Program-made: the position numbers and the translations under genes
Notes under the pieces: generated by a model
Database searches by the model: none
The model's input: the letters and a program-made list of their open reading frames with translations, nothing else
What the model was told of the DNA's origin: nothing
Assembly: GCA_946406115.1 (NCBI GenBank)
Contig: OX291549.1
Coordinates: 17,197,901-17,261,900 of the forward strand
Reading direction: 5' to 3'
Source: Apoda limacodes
Taxonomy: Eukaryota; Arthropoda; Insecta; Lepidoptera; Limacodidae
Length of the DNA stretch: 64,000 nt
Part shown: piece by piece, positions 1-11,465 of the stretch
Layout: each line of letters opens with the position of its first letter
Position numbering within the stretch: position 1 is the first letter of the stretch

Positions 1-34
1 TTTTACACATTCGACGTTTTCTAGCAGATTATTA

Positions 35-294
35 TTATTATGTCCCTTTCCGGGACTTAAACTATCTTCAAACCAAGTTCTTAAATCGGTGTCGGTTGGT
101 CGGTGCAGGATTTCAACGGCAACACCTCAATTATAGAAAGTAAACCGACTCGTACTTGACGTTTTCAAGTAGCCTATGTCCTTTGCTTTGCCAAATTTCA
201 TCTCAATCGGTTCAGCGGTTAAGCGTGAAGTAACAGAGATACAGACATACAAACATACAGAGTCATTTTCGCATTTATAATATTAGTATGGATT
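35..294 (-). repeat. lepidopteran dispersed repeat, family A (partial)
   Basis: Family A in forward orientation begins near TCCATACTAATATTATAAA, has a GTCT/CAGA-rich patch, the phrase GAAATTTGGCATGGAGATAG and a poly-T after GTGAGTCGG, and ends GGGCAAAAGCTAGT. This copy is reversed, ending in TATTAGTATGGA at 293. Its distal part is scrambled. The CTAG-type 3' end suggests the Helitron-like elements described in Lepidoptera (Lep1-type), but that naming is an inference. Confidence 0.7.
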
Positions 295-544
295 CGGGTA
301 CTCGTGAAACGTCAGCAAACCCTTAGCTACTATAGAAGTATTTTTTTTTTAAAAAAAGCGACTTTCTCGATTTAATCTATTTTAAGTATATTACTCGTAA
401 ATAGTATATTTAGTACTCTATGTCAATATGTAAAATGTAAAATACAAAATATATTTAAACCCTAAGAATACCTATTATTTGCAAAATGATATTAGGGTAT
501 TATGTTTGAATTTGGAAAATCGGAATAATGATACTATGGAGTTC

Positions 545-805
545 AGATTTTGTGGAAAAAATAATCATTATAGCACGGACGCTAAGGAGGAACAATTTCG
601 TTCAATGACCGGTCACTATTTGTCTCTGTTGCACTCGCATAATTATTTGCCGTCGCACTCGCACAGATGCGATGACTTCCATCATAGAAGAGCGCAGCGT
701 CAAATAATTTTGCACGTGCAACAGAGACAAATAGTGACCGGTCATTGAACGAAATTTTCTTCCTGCTTAGCGTCCATGCTTTAGTAATATTATTTCTGCC
801 ATATT
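545..805. repeat. MITE-like palindromic element
   Basis: Two long inverted arms (about 575-655 and 697-780) share GACGCTAAG, the GAACGAAAT and GACCGGTCA motifs, and AACAGAGACAAATAGTGACC in opposite orientation. They are separated by about 45 bp. The small open frame across it is a by-product of the palindrome. Length and structure fit a non-autonomous DNA transposon; the superfamily was not identified. Confidence 0.7.
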
Positions 806-1705
806 AATAATAATAAATTCACCATTTTTTTCTTTACAGAAATCGTCCAACATTAAGTTAAGTATACTTATGCAATAGAAGACATCGCGATTGTATAAAT
901 AATAAAAAATCAATCATATGGCAACGTAAAATTAATACAAAAAGTTCTTGTTCAATTTTAGTCATTGATAATATAGTTTTAAATTTCAATCATTCGAACC
1001 GCGAGGAATATATCGAGGCCCGCTCTACACTTATCTCTTAACTCTTGCCAGTCACCGATTTCCGCAGAATGCGGTTAAAATTTGGTTTCCCTATTTTATT
1101 TTTGGCAAAGGTTTATCTGGATACGCTGAACAGATCCGACAAATATTTAATGATTGTGTTTTTTGGGATATGGTTCAGACCCTGAAAAACGTAAAAACGC
1201 GATTACTGGACTTTTGTTCAATAGACTAAACTAAACTGAACCCCTTTTATTATTTTTTTTAAAGTTTTGGCAAAGAAATCTTTTAAGTTTTAAGTGCTAT
1301 CAGTTTACAACTTTGCTAAAGCATAACCGTGATAATGCTTTAAACCCTAATAAAAAGCATTTTTTTTAAACAACTATTAATTTATTTCATGTATTTCAAC
1401 GAAAACGAAAGTTGTGATGTAGCTGCACTACTTACGCACGCTTAGTTACATATCGCGTCATCCTTGTTTCTACGGTCACGTAGTACTTCCTCTTAATTGT
1501 ATAGAATAATGTAATTAAATAGACCACTATATAAAATACAATTTGTTTGAGGTTCCAGCTATACTTTACACGTACTACGTAGGTTAGATGTTCTCCCAAG
1601 GAGATAACTATAATTAACCCAAAAAAACACTTTAACCTACTTAGACGTTTTGAGAATTTGCGGTTAGCTGCTGACATATGTATGCTAACAAAAAATGGTA
1701 CTTAC
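806..1705. other. slingshot intron 5 (partial), no further feature
   Basis: AT-rich intronic sequence of ssh downstream of exon 5. I see no further ssh exon and no recognisable repeat; short open frames on both strands look random. Confidence 0.55.
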
Positions 1706-1771
1706 CACATGGCTTGTACAGACACCGGCTTGAATATATGTTGTTGATGGCACACACACACGCTAAAACCT
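1706..1771 (-). CDS. ssh: slingshot coding exon 5 (last ssh exon inside the window)
   Basis: This 66-nt exon reads GG-A GGT TTT AGC, giving GGFSV, then CVCHQQ and the invariant HIFKPVSVQAM. It ends on the first two bases of the Trp codon before donor GTAAGT at 1705. The acceptor is CCACAG|AGG. Family members usually have a Ser/Thr pair after GFSV, whereas this copy has CVC. The next exon (SALQ..LH) and the whole dual-specificity phosphatase domain are absent from 1-1705, so the gene continues beyond the left edge. Confidence 0.9.
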
Positions 1772-3294
1772 CTGTGGACAATGAATTCTTAATAGCTTAT
1801 TGTACGTTACTTACGTAAAACTAAGCGGTAAACAACATGGTTCTAGTTATCATGGCACCAAACGGCCAGTACCAATGTGTGTAATGCACGATATAATTAA
1901 ACATATTACCATAAATGACAATATTTAACAAACAATTTAAGTAAGAGGAAAATGTACTAATTAAGGTGTTTTTATACATCGAAGTTTTGTTTGTGATGAA
2001 TCCATTTTGATCACACTGTTCTTACATTGAAATTTTACGGTATTTATCTATACAATTGTTAATCATACAGTTGTTTATTTTTATTACATTAAGTCATTAT
2101 ACTATGCTAATTATGCTGTAATACCACTTCAGGTATGGTATTCTGAGATATCTAAAATTCAAGGTTAGAAATGACCTATTGTTGTGACCAACAATGTTTA
2201 ACCATTTTAGTTAATTACAACTAGTTAATGCCACTCTGCTTTGGCATTTTACTATTGAAAACTAAATATAATATTCCTATGATCTAAATAATAGGTATAT
2301 TAAACCGCTGTGGCGCTGATTTACTAACTGGCTTTCAATCAAAGTACACCCTAAACCAGAGGTGAATCTGATAGGAACGTGAAAATTTCAGGGTGGTGGT
2401 TCCTTTTCAATCGACTTCAAAAAAGGAGGAGGTTAATGTTCGACTGTATATTTTTTTTATCGGTTTTCACCGATTTCTCCGTCAATTGTGGCCCGATTTT
2501 AATAAATCTTTTTTTAGTATGGGAAAGCACCAAAAATAGGAGTTTTAAAACTTCGTACTCAAAGGATTTAAATGAAAAAACAGATATCAGTATACCACAT
2601 TTTACACACTGTGTATTATGTAAAACAACGTTTTGCTGTGTACTTATTTAAGATAGAAGTGATGGGGTAAGTAATCAGAATTTCAAACAAGTGATTTACT
2701 AAAATCAGAGTCCATTATGCAGACGCCTATGAGTTTTGTGTTCATCGTTTTGTGACATTATTTGAAACATTAGTTTCGGCAAAACACGAGTAGCAGACCC
2801 GGCTTAACGGAGCAGCTGCCAGGAGGGATTGGCGAAATGCCGGGAGACAAGTATTCGATGACTAAGGTCTATCGTTGCCCGATATACCGAATATACAAGA
2901 TCACACACATAGTACTACCGTGGGTGGCACAACAAAGAGTGACGTAGGATGTAAACAATATACGGACTTGATAGTTACAACAGATAATGTGAAAATGCGA
3001 TGATTATTTGAACAAATGCGTCGACTCTTGATTCATCGTTATATAGCGTTATCAACCGAAATAATAAAATTAAAGATAAAGGTAATGGAATGGAAAAGAA
3101 TTATTTCAATCGTTATCTGTTTTTTCGTTATATTTAATTTACCATTTGTGATTACGTATCATATATCAATTTAAGATTGTAAATGAGAACGCTCCCATTG
3201 CAGCTCGTAACATAATGAATTGAAACCAAGTATGTTAAAGAATTCTACACTGTTGTGCTTTTGTAAATTGATGAGTCTTCGTAAATTATTTTTT

Positions 3295-3732
3295 TAGGGT
3301 TCCGTACCTCGAAAGGAAAAAAAGGAACCCTTATAGGATCACTTTGTTATCCGTTCGTACGTCCGTCTGTCAAGACCCTTTTTCTCAAGAACGCGTGGAG
3401 GTATCAAGCTAAAATTTATATTAAATACTCAAGTTTACTGTCCCTTGGAGCTGTGGAAAAATCAAACTTCTAAGCCATCACAATTAAAAGATACAGCCGT
3501 TTATGCCGCAAATTATCGAAACTCGCAAGGGAAGCAAAACCTGCAGGGTACTTCCCGTGAACTCAATATCTTGAACGCAGCAACGTCATATAGCACAGAT
3601 AAAGAAAAAAATGTGAAAACCGTAAATTTTTAGTCACATCATATAATAAAAATATTTTTAATAATATACAACAACATATAATAAGTTTGCACGGAACCCT
3701 CGGTGCGCGAGCCAGACTCGCACTTGGCCGGT
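3295..3732 (+). repeat. lepidopteran dispersed repeat, family B
   Basis: Starts AGGGTTCCGTACCTCGAAAG, includes CGTACGTCCGTCTGTC, and ends GGAACCCTCGGTGCGCGAG followed by ACTCGCACTTGGCCGG. This is a very common non-coding repeat in moth and butterfly DNA. The 62-codon frame inside (3445-3633) is part of the repeat and is not considered a gene. The rest of ssh intron 4 (1772-3294) is AT-rich with nothing recognised. Confidence 0.75.
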
Positions 3733-4013
3733 TTTTTTTTTTGTAATTGCTTGTATAGCTTTAAAGTTTTTAAATCTATCATACAAACTGTATTATTATT
3801 ATTAAGAACTAAATTTAGACAAGTATTGTTGAATTGAAAGTTGAAAATGTTTTTGAAGAGTAATTAAATATAGAGTTTCTTGTTGGCTTCTCGGTATTTA
3901 GTATTATAAACAGGTGATTAAGGAAAGCAAACAATAGCAATTTTAGACGATTCAGAAGTGTTATTAGAAAAACCTACTTGAATAAATCAATAATTTTGAC
4001 TATGACTACGAAG

Positions 4014-4118
4014 AGTTTGAGTGCGGTGTCAGCCATTACGCGCAGAACCCGACGGCGATGGTGATGCATGTTGCAATCGAGACTCAGCAGAGCTGCTTTG
4101 TCGCATATCGCTACCAAA
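4014..4118 (-). pseudogene. decayed copy B of slingshot exon 4
   Basis: This is a second minus-strand relic of ssh exon 4. It starts with TTTGGTAG and includes GATTGCAAC and the exact block TGGCTGACACCGC, followed by TCAAACT. The intervening sequence has drifted and is frame-broken. Together with copy A it implies two rounds of local duplication, giving three copies of one exon in about 500 bp. Only the copy at 4351-4514 keeps an open frame and splice sites. Confidence 0.65.
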
Positions 4119-4167
4119 CAGCCTGTTCGTCTCTATGAAGTTGGAAAATACGTTCGGGAAATAAAAA

Positions 4168-4286
4168 CTCCCATTACTGAGCTCGATAGCGGTATCGATT
4201 AGTACATGCACATTGAGTATGACAGTGACGCTTTATTGCAATCGATACCTAGAAATGCTGCGATTTTGGCCATAGCACATCACTTT
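4168..4286 (-). pseudogene. decayed copy A of slingshot exon 4
   Basis: Read on the minus strand, this stretch aligns with the distal two thirds of functional ssh exon 4. Shared blocks include AGTG-TGTGC-ATGG, GCAGCA-TTT, GA-TGCAA, TGTACT and ACCGC-ATC. It carries point changes, at least two single-base indels and in-frame stops, and it has lost the LDGDG end and the donor. It lies in intron 4, about 65 bp downstream of the real exon. I infer an old tandem duplication of the exon that is now non-coding. Confidence 0.68.
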
Positions 4287-4350
4287 CAAGCTCGACTTTG
4301 AGTAGGTTTTTCAATGGGAAAAATATATGTGCAGTAGACAAATAACTAAC

Positions 4351-4514
4351 CCGTCGCCGTCCAGTTTGATGGCGGTGTCAGCCAGTACACGTAGTACGAG
4401 GCCGACAGTAGTGTGCTCGTTGCAGTCAATGCCCAAAAGTGCTGCTTCTTCACCATGGCACACCACTACCAAATAGCGAGTTCTTCCTGCATGGGCGCTC
4501 TCCAGTTTCACCGC
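4351..4514 (-). CDS. ssh: slingshot coding exon 4 (SSH-N domain)
   Basis: This 164-nt exon encodes residues 97-150 plus two bases of Gly151. It starts AVKLESAHAGRTRYLVVVC, continues through LLGIDCNEHTTVGLVLRVL and ends with the family motif LDGDG. It is flanked by TTGCAG|GCG and GACGG|GTTAGT. Its phase-0 start joins exon 3 to give the conserved LKM-AVKLES sequence. Two decayed copies of this exon lie just downstream in intron 4 (4168-4286 and 4014-4118). Confidence 0.93.
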
Positions 4515-5055
4515 CTGCAATTAAATATATGATTTTTTAACGCAGTTAACATGCAGTCTCGCAATTTTTTAAAACTTTCATAATACGTAGTAAAAATATT
4601 GCTGCTTAGAAATAACTTTGAAATATATCTCTTCAAAATCAAATCTGCAATCGATATTTTAATGTATTTTTTTTTTATTTGCAAATGCGATTAAACTTAC
4701 GTCAGTTGCAATTAACATAGTAGTTCTTTCTTTAGAATGCAAAATTGCGACCTTTATACCAAATACAAAACACTTCACTGACTGAGCAGCACATGAAACA
4801 ATGACCAAAAGCCCAATTTAAGAAACCTTTTTAAATTATAATTCGACAAAAGGTCATTAGCATAAATAAGCCTTCTTATTAAACTAAACAAAAACTATTT
4901 CATTAAGTAAACATTAGAGTTTCACATTCATATTAATTTAACGATCGTTTTAGATTAATAAACATATTTTTTTTTAGACCAAAAGCATTGTTCCTAGCTT
5001 TGCGTCACGTCATCCGTAGTAACGATGAGCATTTATATTGCTTTTAAACACAACT

Positions 5056-5420
5056 ACCATGAGGTGAGGTCGGTTGTGGCCTAGTGTTTTCGGTGTCTTC
5101 TGCCTCGCGTTCTTAGGAACGGACATTCGAACCCGGTGTGTACCGATGCCACTTTTTCTTATTTATTAAATCAGATTATTTACACCATTGGCTTAACGGT
5201 ATTTATATGTACGCACTAGACCCATGTGATGGACTGCTGAACAAATGACCCTCGCCGTAGGTGGAGTGGCCGTGCCCCAATGAGTCGGGACGTATCAGGC
5301 TGGTAAGGTTATAATATATGGGATCAAGAATTAAGTGTCTTCTGCAACTTATGTACTGCACGGTGACTAACTTAAAACTATAATCATGAGGATTCATCCT
5401 CAACTTATTCATACCTAAAT
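5056..5420 (+). repeat. tRNA-derived SINE, second family
   Basis: The head has a tRNA-like A box (GTGGCCTAGTG) and a degenerate B box (ATTCGAACCC). It is followed by ACCGATGCCACTTTTTCTTA, a short A/T spacer and a body with GACCCATGTGATGGACTGC and GAGTCGGGACGTATCAGGC. It sits in ssh intron 3, opposite to the gene. The minus-strand open frame here is a repeat artefact. Confidence 0.6.
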
Positions 5421-5858
5421 TTTACATCCCAAATGATTGACGTCAACGAATACGTCATACAGATTCCACGTGTTCGAAAAACATTTTGAAATCATTCCTC
5501 CATTTCCTTCTGACCGCTGCTTTTTGGGATATATATATTTGAAATTAAATTTAGTTAAATATTAAATTTTGTACTTGTATTGGACATTGATCAAAAATGT
5601 AATTAATGAATATATATAAGCTTCTAAATAATGACTAAGCATGTTTGCCAAACTTGTCCCAAGGACTCCTTTAGGGACAAACGGTGCTGGTGAACGTTAG
5701 TGACGTAGTCTGTAGTGGTATGGCGAATCGAACTGCGCGGGTTAGCGCTGGTAACTAGTACCTATAGCGTAATAACATACTGTGCCTGGTAGTGTCTTCA
5801 GAAAAGGGAGCAGAATATGCAACACAAACGCTTTTTACAAAGATGCCGATAAACGACA

Positions 5859-5919
5859 AAACTGCTGGTTAGTGACGTATGCATACACAAAACTGCTGGT
5901 TAGTGACGTATGCATATGT
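5859..5919 (+). repeat. perfect 31-bp tandem duplication
   Basis: The segment containing ACTGCTGGTTAGTGACGTAT is repeated twice with period 31 (copies begin at about 5861 and 5892), each with the palindrome ATGCAT. It lies in ssh intron 3, about 160 bp upstream of the exon 3 donor side. Confidence 0.85.
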
Positions 5920-6080
5920 CACTCTCCGAAAGAGAAGAACTTGTTTTCTTAGATCATATTAGTACTATTAAATACGTAACAGCGAAGACCTGCGCTGCAC
6001 CGCTCCGGTAGCCTACTATCTATGTGTTTGTGTATTAAGTATTTAAAAAGCGTTGATGGGAGCACCAGTAGTGTAGTTAC

Positions 6081-6252
6081 CATTTTGAGCGTATCCTCGG
6101 GGCGCAGCAGGGAGAACATTGCCTGCAGATGGTGCTGGATGTCGGGCTGCGTGTGATGGTGGCGAACGGGCGACCGCCGCCGGCCCGCGCAGCCGCGATC
6201 GCCGCCCACCACCACCGCTGCACCCTTGTTCGCGAAGTAGCACTCATTGAGG
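6081..6252 (-). CDS. ssh: slingshot coding exon 3 (SSH-N domain)
   Basis: This 172-nt exon encodes residues 39-96. It opens with LNECYFANKGAAVVV and closes with HLQAMFSLLRPEDTLKM. Both blocks are hallmarks of the slingshot N-terminal domain, which contributes to F-actin-dependent activation and cofilin recognition. Between them lies a variable basic and His-rich stretch (CAGRRRSPVRHHH). The acceptor is TTTCAG|CC and the donor is AAAATG|GTAACT; the exon ends in phase 0. It is strikingly GC-rich compared with its AT-rich surroundings. Open frames on the other strand and in the other two frames here are shadows of this exon. Confidence 0.93.
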
Positions 6253-7537
6253 CTGAAACAAAACAGATACCGATATTTTCCACATTTTTTTTCTACCTCA
6301 ACCTTTTAACCTATACTATTGATAGACAACCTTTGAACCTTTCTCTACCAGTTTACTTTTAGTACTTTCAGTTAACCTACATTGTCACATTTCTTTCAAA
6401 AAAACTACATTTCTACATAGTCAAAGCTTGATCAGCATTTCGCATCTTAGTAGAAACTTGTGTCCCTGTAATTCATACAATGGTTGTAATCTTACGAGTA
6501 CCTAGTGCATAAAGTTTTATATTGGCGCTTCACTTATCTTAAGGCAGTTTTTTCCCGGTATCGATTTGAGTTCCTATTAAAAAAAGGCAGATGATAGCTG
6601 CATGTTTTCATATACAAAATGCGACAAATTTTTCCTTCCAATTTTTTAAAAAGATTAGAGATTTAAACTAGGGTTTAAAAAAAGAAATGTTTAAATTTTT
6701 TTATCTTAATTTTAAAGAAATATTTTTTGCAAATGTGCAGCGTAAATACACTATTAGCTATCATCTCCATTTTTTTTCTACATTAAGTTAGTGTAATCGG
6801 CCTGTAACACACAATGTTGACTATAAGTAATAAAGTTTTTTTTTTGTGAAGTAAACCTCGCTGTCATTAAAATATAATGCAATTACAAAATGTATGAACG
6901 ATGCCATTTTAAGTAAAATTGCGGCAATGTGCGTAGCGGTAGCATTTAACCTTCCTTTCACCGACAACTCAAGCGGTTCCACCGGTCCTTTTGAAGCTTG
7001 TATCCAACACCACGCTATAGTTGTCGTAAAGATTAGCTATAAAGAGATGGCCCTGTAAAACCAGGCTAGGGATGAAAACTTCGGAAAGTTTTAAAAAACA
7101 AACAAGTGCGTGTCAGACTTATGCACTAAGGGTACCGTATCAACACATAATATATGCCATATAGAAACACGTATATCTAATGGGTAAGTCAAATTCTATG
7201 AATCTCTGTCTAAAAAATGTTTTTTTTTAAAAATTTCTTCTTCTATGAAGATCACTTGTAAGGCAGTGAAATGTTCAGTTAAGGTTATATTGTTTTGAAT
7301 TAGAGAAAATAATAATTTAAACAAAATTTGTTAGATTCTTGACTCTGGTCTCTATTGGTTTGAGAATTTTGATATATCTAATATTAGATAAAACCATAAA
7401 CAGTTAAAAGCTTTATTTTTAAAAGTCCAAGCGGACCAAGTCGCGGGCATAAGCTAGTGAAGTATATAAAACCTATCAATCTTACTGTAGGCAAATATTG
7501 TGAACGAGTTATCTAAATGGAATCAAAATTATATCGT

Positions 7538-7788
7538 ACTAGTTTTTGCCCGCGGTTTCACCCGCCCTTAATTCGGTTATCGGTTTATAATTTCAACGGC
7601 ACGACTCAATAATAGAAAAAAAAATCGACTCACACTTGACATTTTCAAGTAGCTTTTGTCCTTCCTCGGGACTCAAAGTATCTGTATGCAAAATTCATCT
7701 TAATCGGTAGAGCGGTGAAAGCGTGAAGAGGTAACAGACACTCAGACAGACAGACAGAGTTACTTTCGCATTTATATTAGTATGGATT
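7538..7788 (-). repeat. dispersed repeat family A, near-complete
   Basis: Begins ACTAGTTTTTGCCCGCGG and ends TTTATATTAGTATGGATT, so both family termini are present. It includes the CAGACAGACAGACAGA microsatellite patch near its 5' end. It lies within ssh intron 2. The preceding 6253-7537 of intron 2 is AT-rich with nothing recognised. Confidence 0.78.
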
Positions 7789-9182
7789 CGTACCTCAAAC
7801 TTTTAGACAGCGTGTTTTAAAAATCTGAAAAAATGGTTTACCAGAATCTCATAAAAGCAAAAACGCCGAGCACTTAATTTCTTGTTCTTTATTTTTTAAT
7901 TAAAATACAAAGTCAAATTCAGGGAACTTACAAGATTATGGCAAATCAATTTTATATGAACAAATCTTCAGCCGAAACATTAATTTCATTCATACAGCTA
8001 ATTATAAGCCTTTGATAAATCTGACAAAACGTCGAGAAGTCATGGCGCCGCAACAAAAGGTGCGTTCTGTTCACTGCTTCAATGCGGTTAATGTCATAAA
8101 CCAGCCAAGTTAAAAAGACATAAATGTTGTGTGACACACTGTATAAATCTTGGCTCATTCTCTTTAGTTGGATTGTTGACATTAAACGCATGATGTCGGT
8201 CAACATAACGCCACTAAAATGTTTGGCTGGACAGCACCTGACTCGAATCATGGTTGGCGGCTGTGCTTGCCTCCTGTCTTCGCTGCGCACCTTACCTCAC
8301 GATTGCTCTGTCTCCCTTTGATGACCGACTATTTGAATAGAAATTAAAATGTTTAGGCTGTGGTTTAATTTTAAGAGTGTGTTTTGCGTGTAAGGCATGA
8401 CTGAGGAAGCGAGATGAATAATAGAGAATCGAGTGCATGAGAACCGGAACCGTATAGTTTATATTCCCAATATAATGCGCAAAATATTTGTTTTATTAAA
8501 AATTAATAGCAATAGTTTTCATGAATTTCTCTACGCCACGTAACTGACGTTTAAAATATGTTTTGAAGCTTATATACTTGAATAGCGTAAAACCTGCTAG
8601 ATACATTTTATGGAGCACTTTAAAAAAAAAACTATCAAGTGAAGTACCTATATGCAATCATGTTTTGGACTGCGTCACGAACTCCAGGATGTGGTTACAT
8701 ATTTCATTATTTACATATTTTTCAGGCAAATAAAAAAAAAGTAAGTTTGAAAAAAATACCTTCTAATAGAACCGAATTCTTGCATACGCCCTCTTAGCAT
8801 CATACGGGCCGTATACTTGTTTGCACTGAGGTGAGTGGTATTTTAACAAAAATAAATTAGTGTGACCAATCAATATTAACCTCTCATGAAACCCACGATG
8901 ACGTAATCTTATACTATGGATTTGGCGTAACAGTTAATTGCTGATAAGGACCATGACGGTTGGTTCAACGACTACCCATTCACTTATCATCTGGATGCCT
9001 ATATCTGTGACCGTGATGTGTCATTCGCATTTTGTTTTGTACTTCCGTCAAAACAATAACTTTTGTCTGGGATTTTTTCCAGTGATATATGTAGATTTTT
9101 TGACCTACAAAATTCGATAAATATCTAGCCTGTTTGAAGATAAGTTGACCCATTCTGAATGGTCAAATATTTCGAATAAATA

Positions 9183-9449
9183 ATCCATACCAATATTCTG
9201 AGTACGAAAGTAAATATATATATCTGTCTGTCTGTTACCTCTTCACCCTTAAACCGCTGTACTGAGTGAGATGAAATTTGCCATGGAGATAGTTTGAGTC
9301 CCTAGAATAGAAAGCTTCTTGAAAATGACAAGTGTGAGTCGGTTTTTTTTTTGTAATTGAGTAGTTTTTTGTTTTATTGAGGAGTTTCCGTTGAACTTCT
9401 ACATCGATAACCAAATTTAGGGCGGGAAGACCGCGGGCAAAAGCTAGTT
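9183..9449 (+). repeat. dispersed repeat family A, near-complete
   Basis: Begins ATCCATACCAATATTCTGAG, contains CTGTCTGTCTGTTACCTC and CATGGAGATAGTTTGAGTCC, and ends CGCGGGCAAAAGCTAGT. An extra TTTTTT/GAGGAGTTTCCG segment makes it slightly longer than the copy at 22546-22788. The interval 7789-9182 in ssh intron 2 shows nothing else that I recognise. Confidence 0.78.
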
Positions 9450-10369
9450 CTATTATAATGAAATAAAAACTTATGTGTTGGGAAAGCATTTTTTTGTTGA
9501 TTTCTCGTTACCTGTGTAAGTAAGTGGCATAGATAAATTTTTCCTGTACGTAACTGTACTTAAAATGTTAAATTTGCATAAAGCTCTTCGAAGCTCGAAA
9601 ATCAGGAGAAGCAAAGGGAAGAGAGTTTTGATGGACGTGCACGTTTGGCTACATGGGTATGTATGTACTTTGTAATGTTCGACTGCTCCCTCCGTGAGTG
9701 TGACCGTGTTTACTAAATCTTAAGTTCCGGATTCGATTTTCATATTATTTGTGTCACCACGCACAATTTATATCTTCCACATCTGGGAAATTTTAGCACA
9801 AACGGAATATTAATGAGGGCCATTGACTGTGTCATTTATTAGAAGTGAAACTAGAGTCAGAATCCTGTCAATATTCCTAGAATGTTATTTACAGTTCGAT
9901 TTGTTGTAATTGTAAAGTAAAATGTTGTTGGCACGGAATCCGGAATAGCCTTGATAATTTTGGCCACTCTCTCGATAATAGAGGAAATAGCTACAAGATT
10001 TATTTTATAATCCCGTTTCTAATTTCGAATTCTGACCAAGGTCACAGCAGTGTTGTTTAATTGGCTGTTAAGGGCGGCCACAACGCTCATTTTCTCATAC
10101 AAACATAGATAATTATGAAATCCGATCGGAATCAATAATTTCAAGGTTTTTGTTAATTAACAATCCGTTAACATATACGTATAGAAGACTCCTATGTGAC
10201 TGTTTCTCTTATAAAAATTGTATAAAAAAAAATCGAAATATTTACAAATTGTATCTTTCGGAAAATATTGTCTTAAACATTGTTTTCATCTTCTTCCTTC
10301 ATAAAACCGAAGAGAATAATTGATTGTTTCTTTACTTCATGTATCAAATTTATAACATTACTAGCTTTT

Positions 10370-10590
10370 GCCCGCGACTCCACCCGCCCTAAATCTGGTT
10401 AAGTAACAAACGTTATAGTTGTTCTAGTCGGAACTTTCACATTTTGCGGGGTAAAAAGTAGCATTTCCTATTCCAGACTATTATTGATTTCTGTGCTTGA
10501 TTTTATCCAGATCCGTTCAGTCGTTATAGCGTCATTGAGTTACAAACATCCATCGGAACTTTCGCATTTTTCATATTAGTATTATAATCA
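10370..10590 (-). repeat. dispersed repeat related to family A
   Basis: Begins ACTAGCTTTTGCCCGCGACT and ends near CGCATTTTTCATATTAGTAT. The middle (GGGGTAAAAAGTAGCATTTCC, then GATCCGTTCAGTCGT) differs from family A, so this is a sister family sharing its terminal signals. Confidence 0.68.
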
Positions 10591-11224
10591 TATTTTATTG
10601 TGCGTCCCAAAAAAAGCGGAGTTTTTATTAGTAGTTATTCTGAAATTAAAATCAGTTTCAGTTATTTGCCACTGAATTTGCGCCTACCTTTACCTCTCGT
10701 TATATGACAATATGACTCATTATAGTTATATTATGTGTGTTAAACTAATCTGTATTTATGGTGTGTGGTGTTTTATAGAAAATCTCAGCATTGATTTGTT
10801 ACCAAACTCGTAAATTTTAGTGTTACGTGTCAAAACTGGAAAAACGAAACACTTACTTACAGTGAGTGTTGCCATACGCCTGGCATTTTAGCTCTTTGTG
10901 AGGCGTTCGGTCGGCATTCTTCTAAGTCAGGCATTTTATTTAATGTGATTCAAATATTGCCTTTTTTCGCAAATTGACAATATTTATTTGGAATTACTAG
11001 ACATTGAACATAATGCTAATGAAAAGAGCATTTTCTCTAATAAACACTCAATGAACTAAACAAAGAAATCGGTTTTCTTTTTCATATATTTTAACACAAA
11101 AGACCCTAAATAAAAACAGGCGATTTTACTTAAAAAGTCAGGCCAACAGCATTTTCTACAAACAAACGTAAACATAGAGCAACTATTATTATGACTATGC
11201 GCTAATTAAAGAAAATCTCCAAAC

Positions 11225-11465
11225 GCCGACTTTCGATACGACGGCCACAAGGGCGGTTGCGCTCAAGGTAACTTATAAATAGCGGCGGCGGAGAGTTGCC
11301 AAAACGGCAGCACGTTGAGATCGCCCTCCCTCATATAGCCAGAGGAGCGAGCACGCCGCGCCGACGTCGGCGACGTACGTACGCGCACGCCGCCGATACG
11401 CGGCCGCTGCCGCTAGATAGGCGTATCTATACCGTCTATGGCCACATATGGTTATGGTGATCGCT
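11225..11465. promoter_or_regulatory. GC-rich, CpG-dense island in ssh intron 2, possible promoter
   Basis: An abrupt GC-rich block in otherwise AT-rich intron sequence, with many CpG dinucleotides (for example CGCCGCGCCGACGTCGGCGACG). A TATA-like TTATAAATAG at about 11273-11282 precedes the GC-rich part in the plus direction. The minus-strand frame at 11273-11491 is low-complexity Ala/Arg and looks like a composition artefact. It could be an internal promoter or enhancer of ssh, or a transposon fragment. Confidence 0.3.

Noticed and set aside
6043..6362. Overlapping GC-rich open frames on both strands around 6.1 kb as separate genes
   Set aside because: All are shadows of slingshot exon 3, whose frame, splice sites and motifs account for the GC content.
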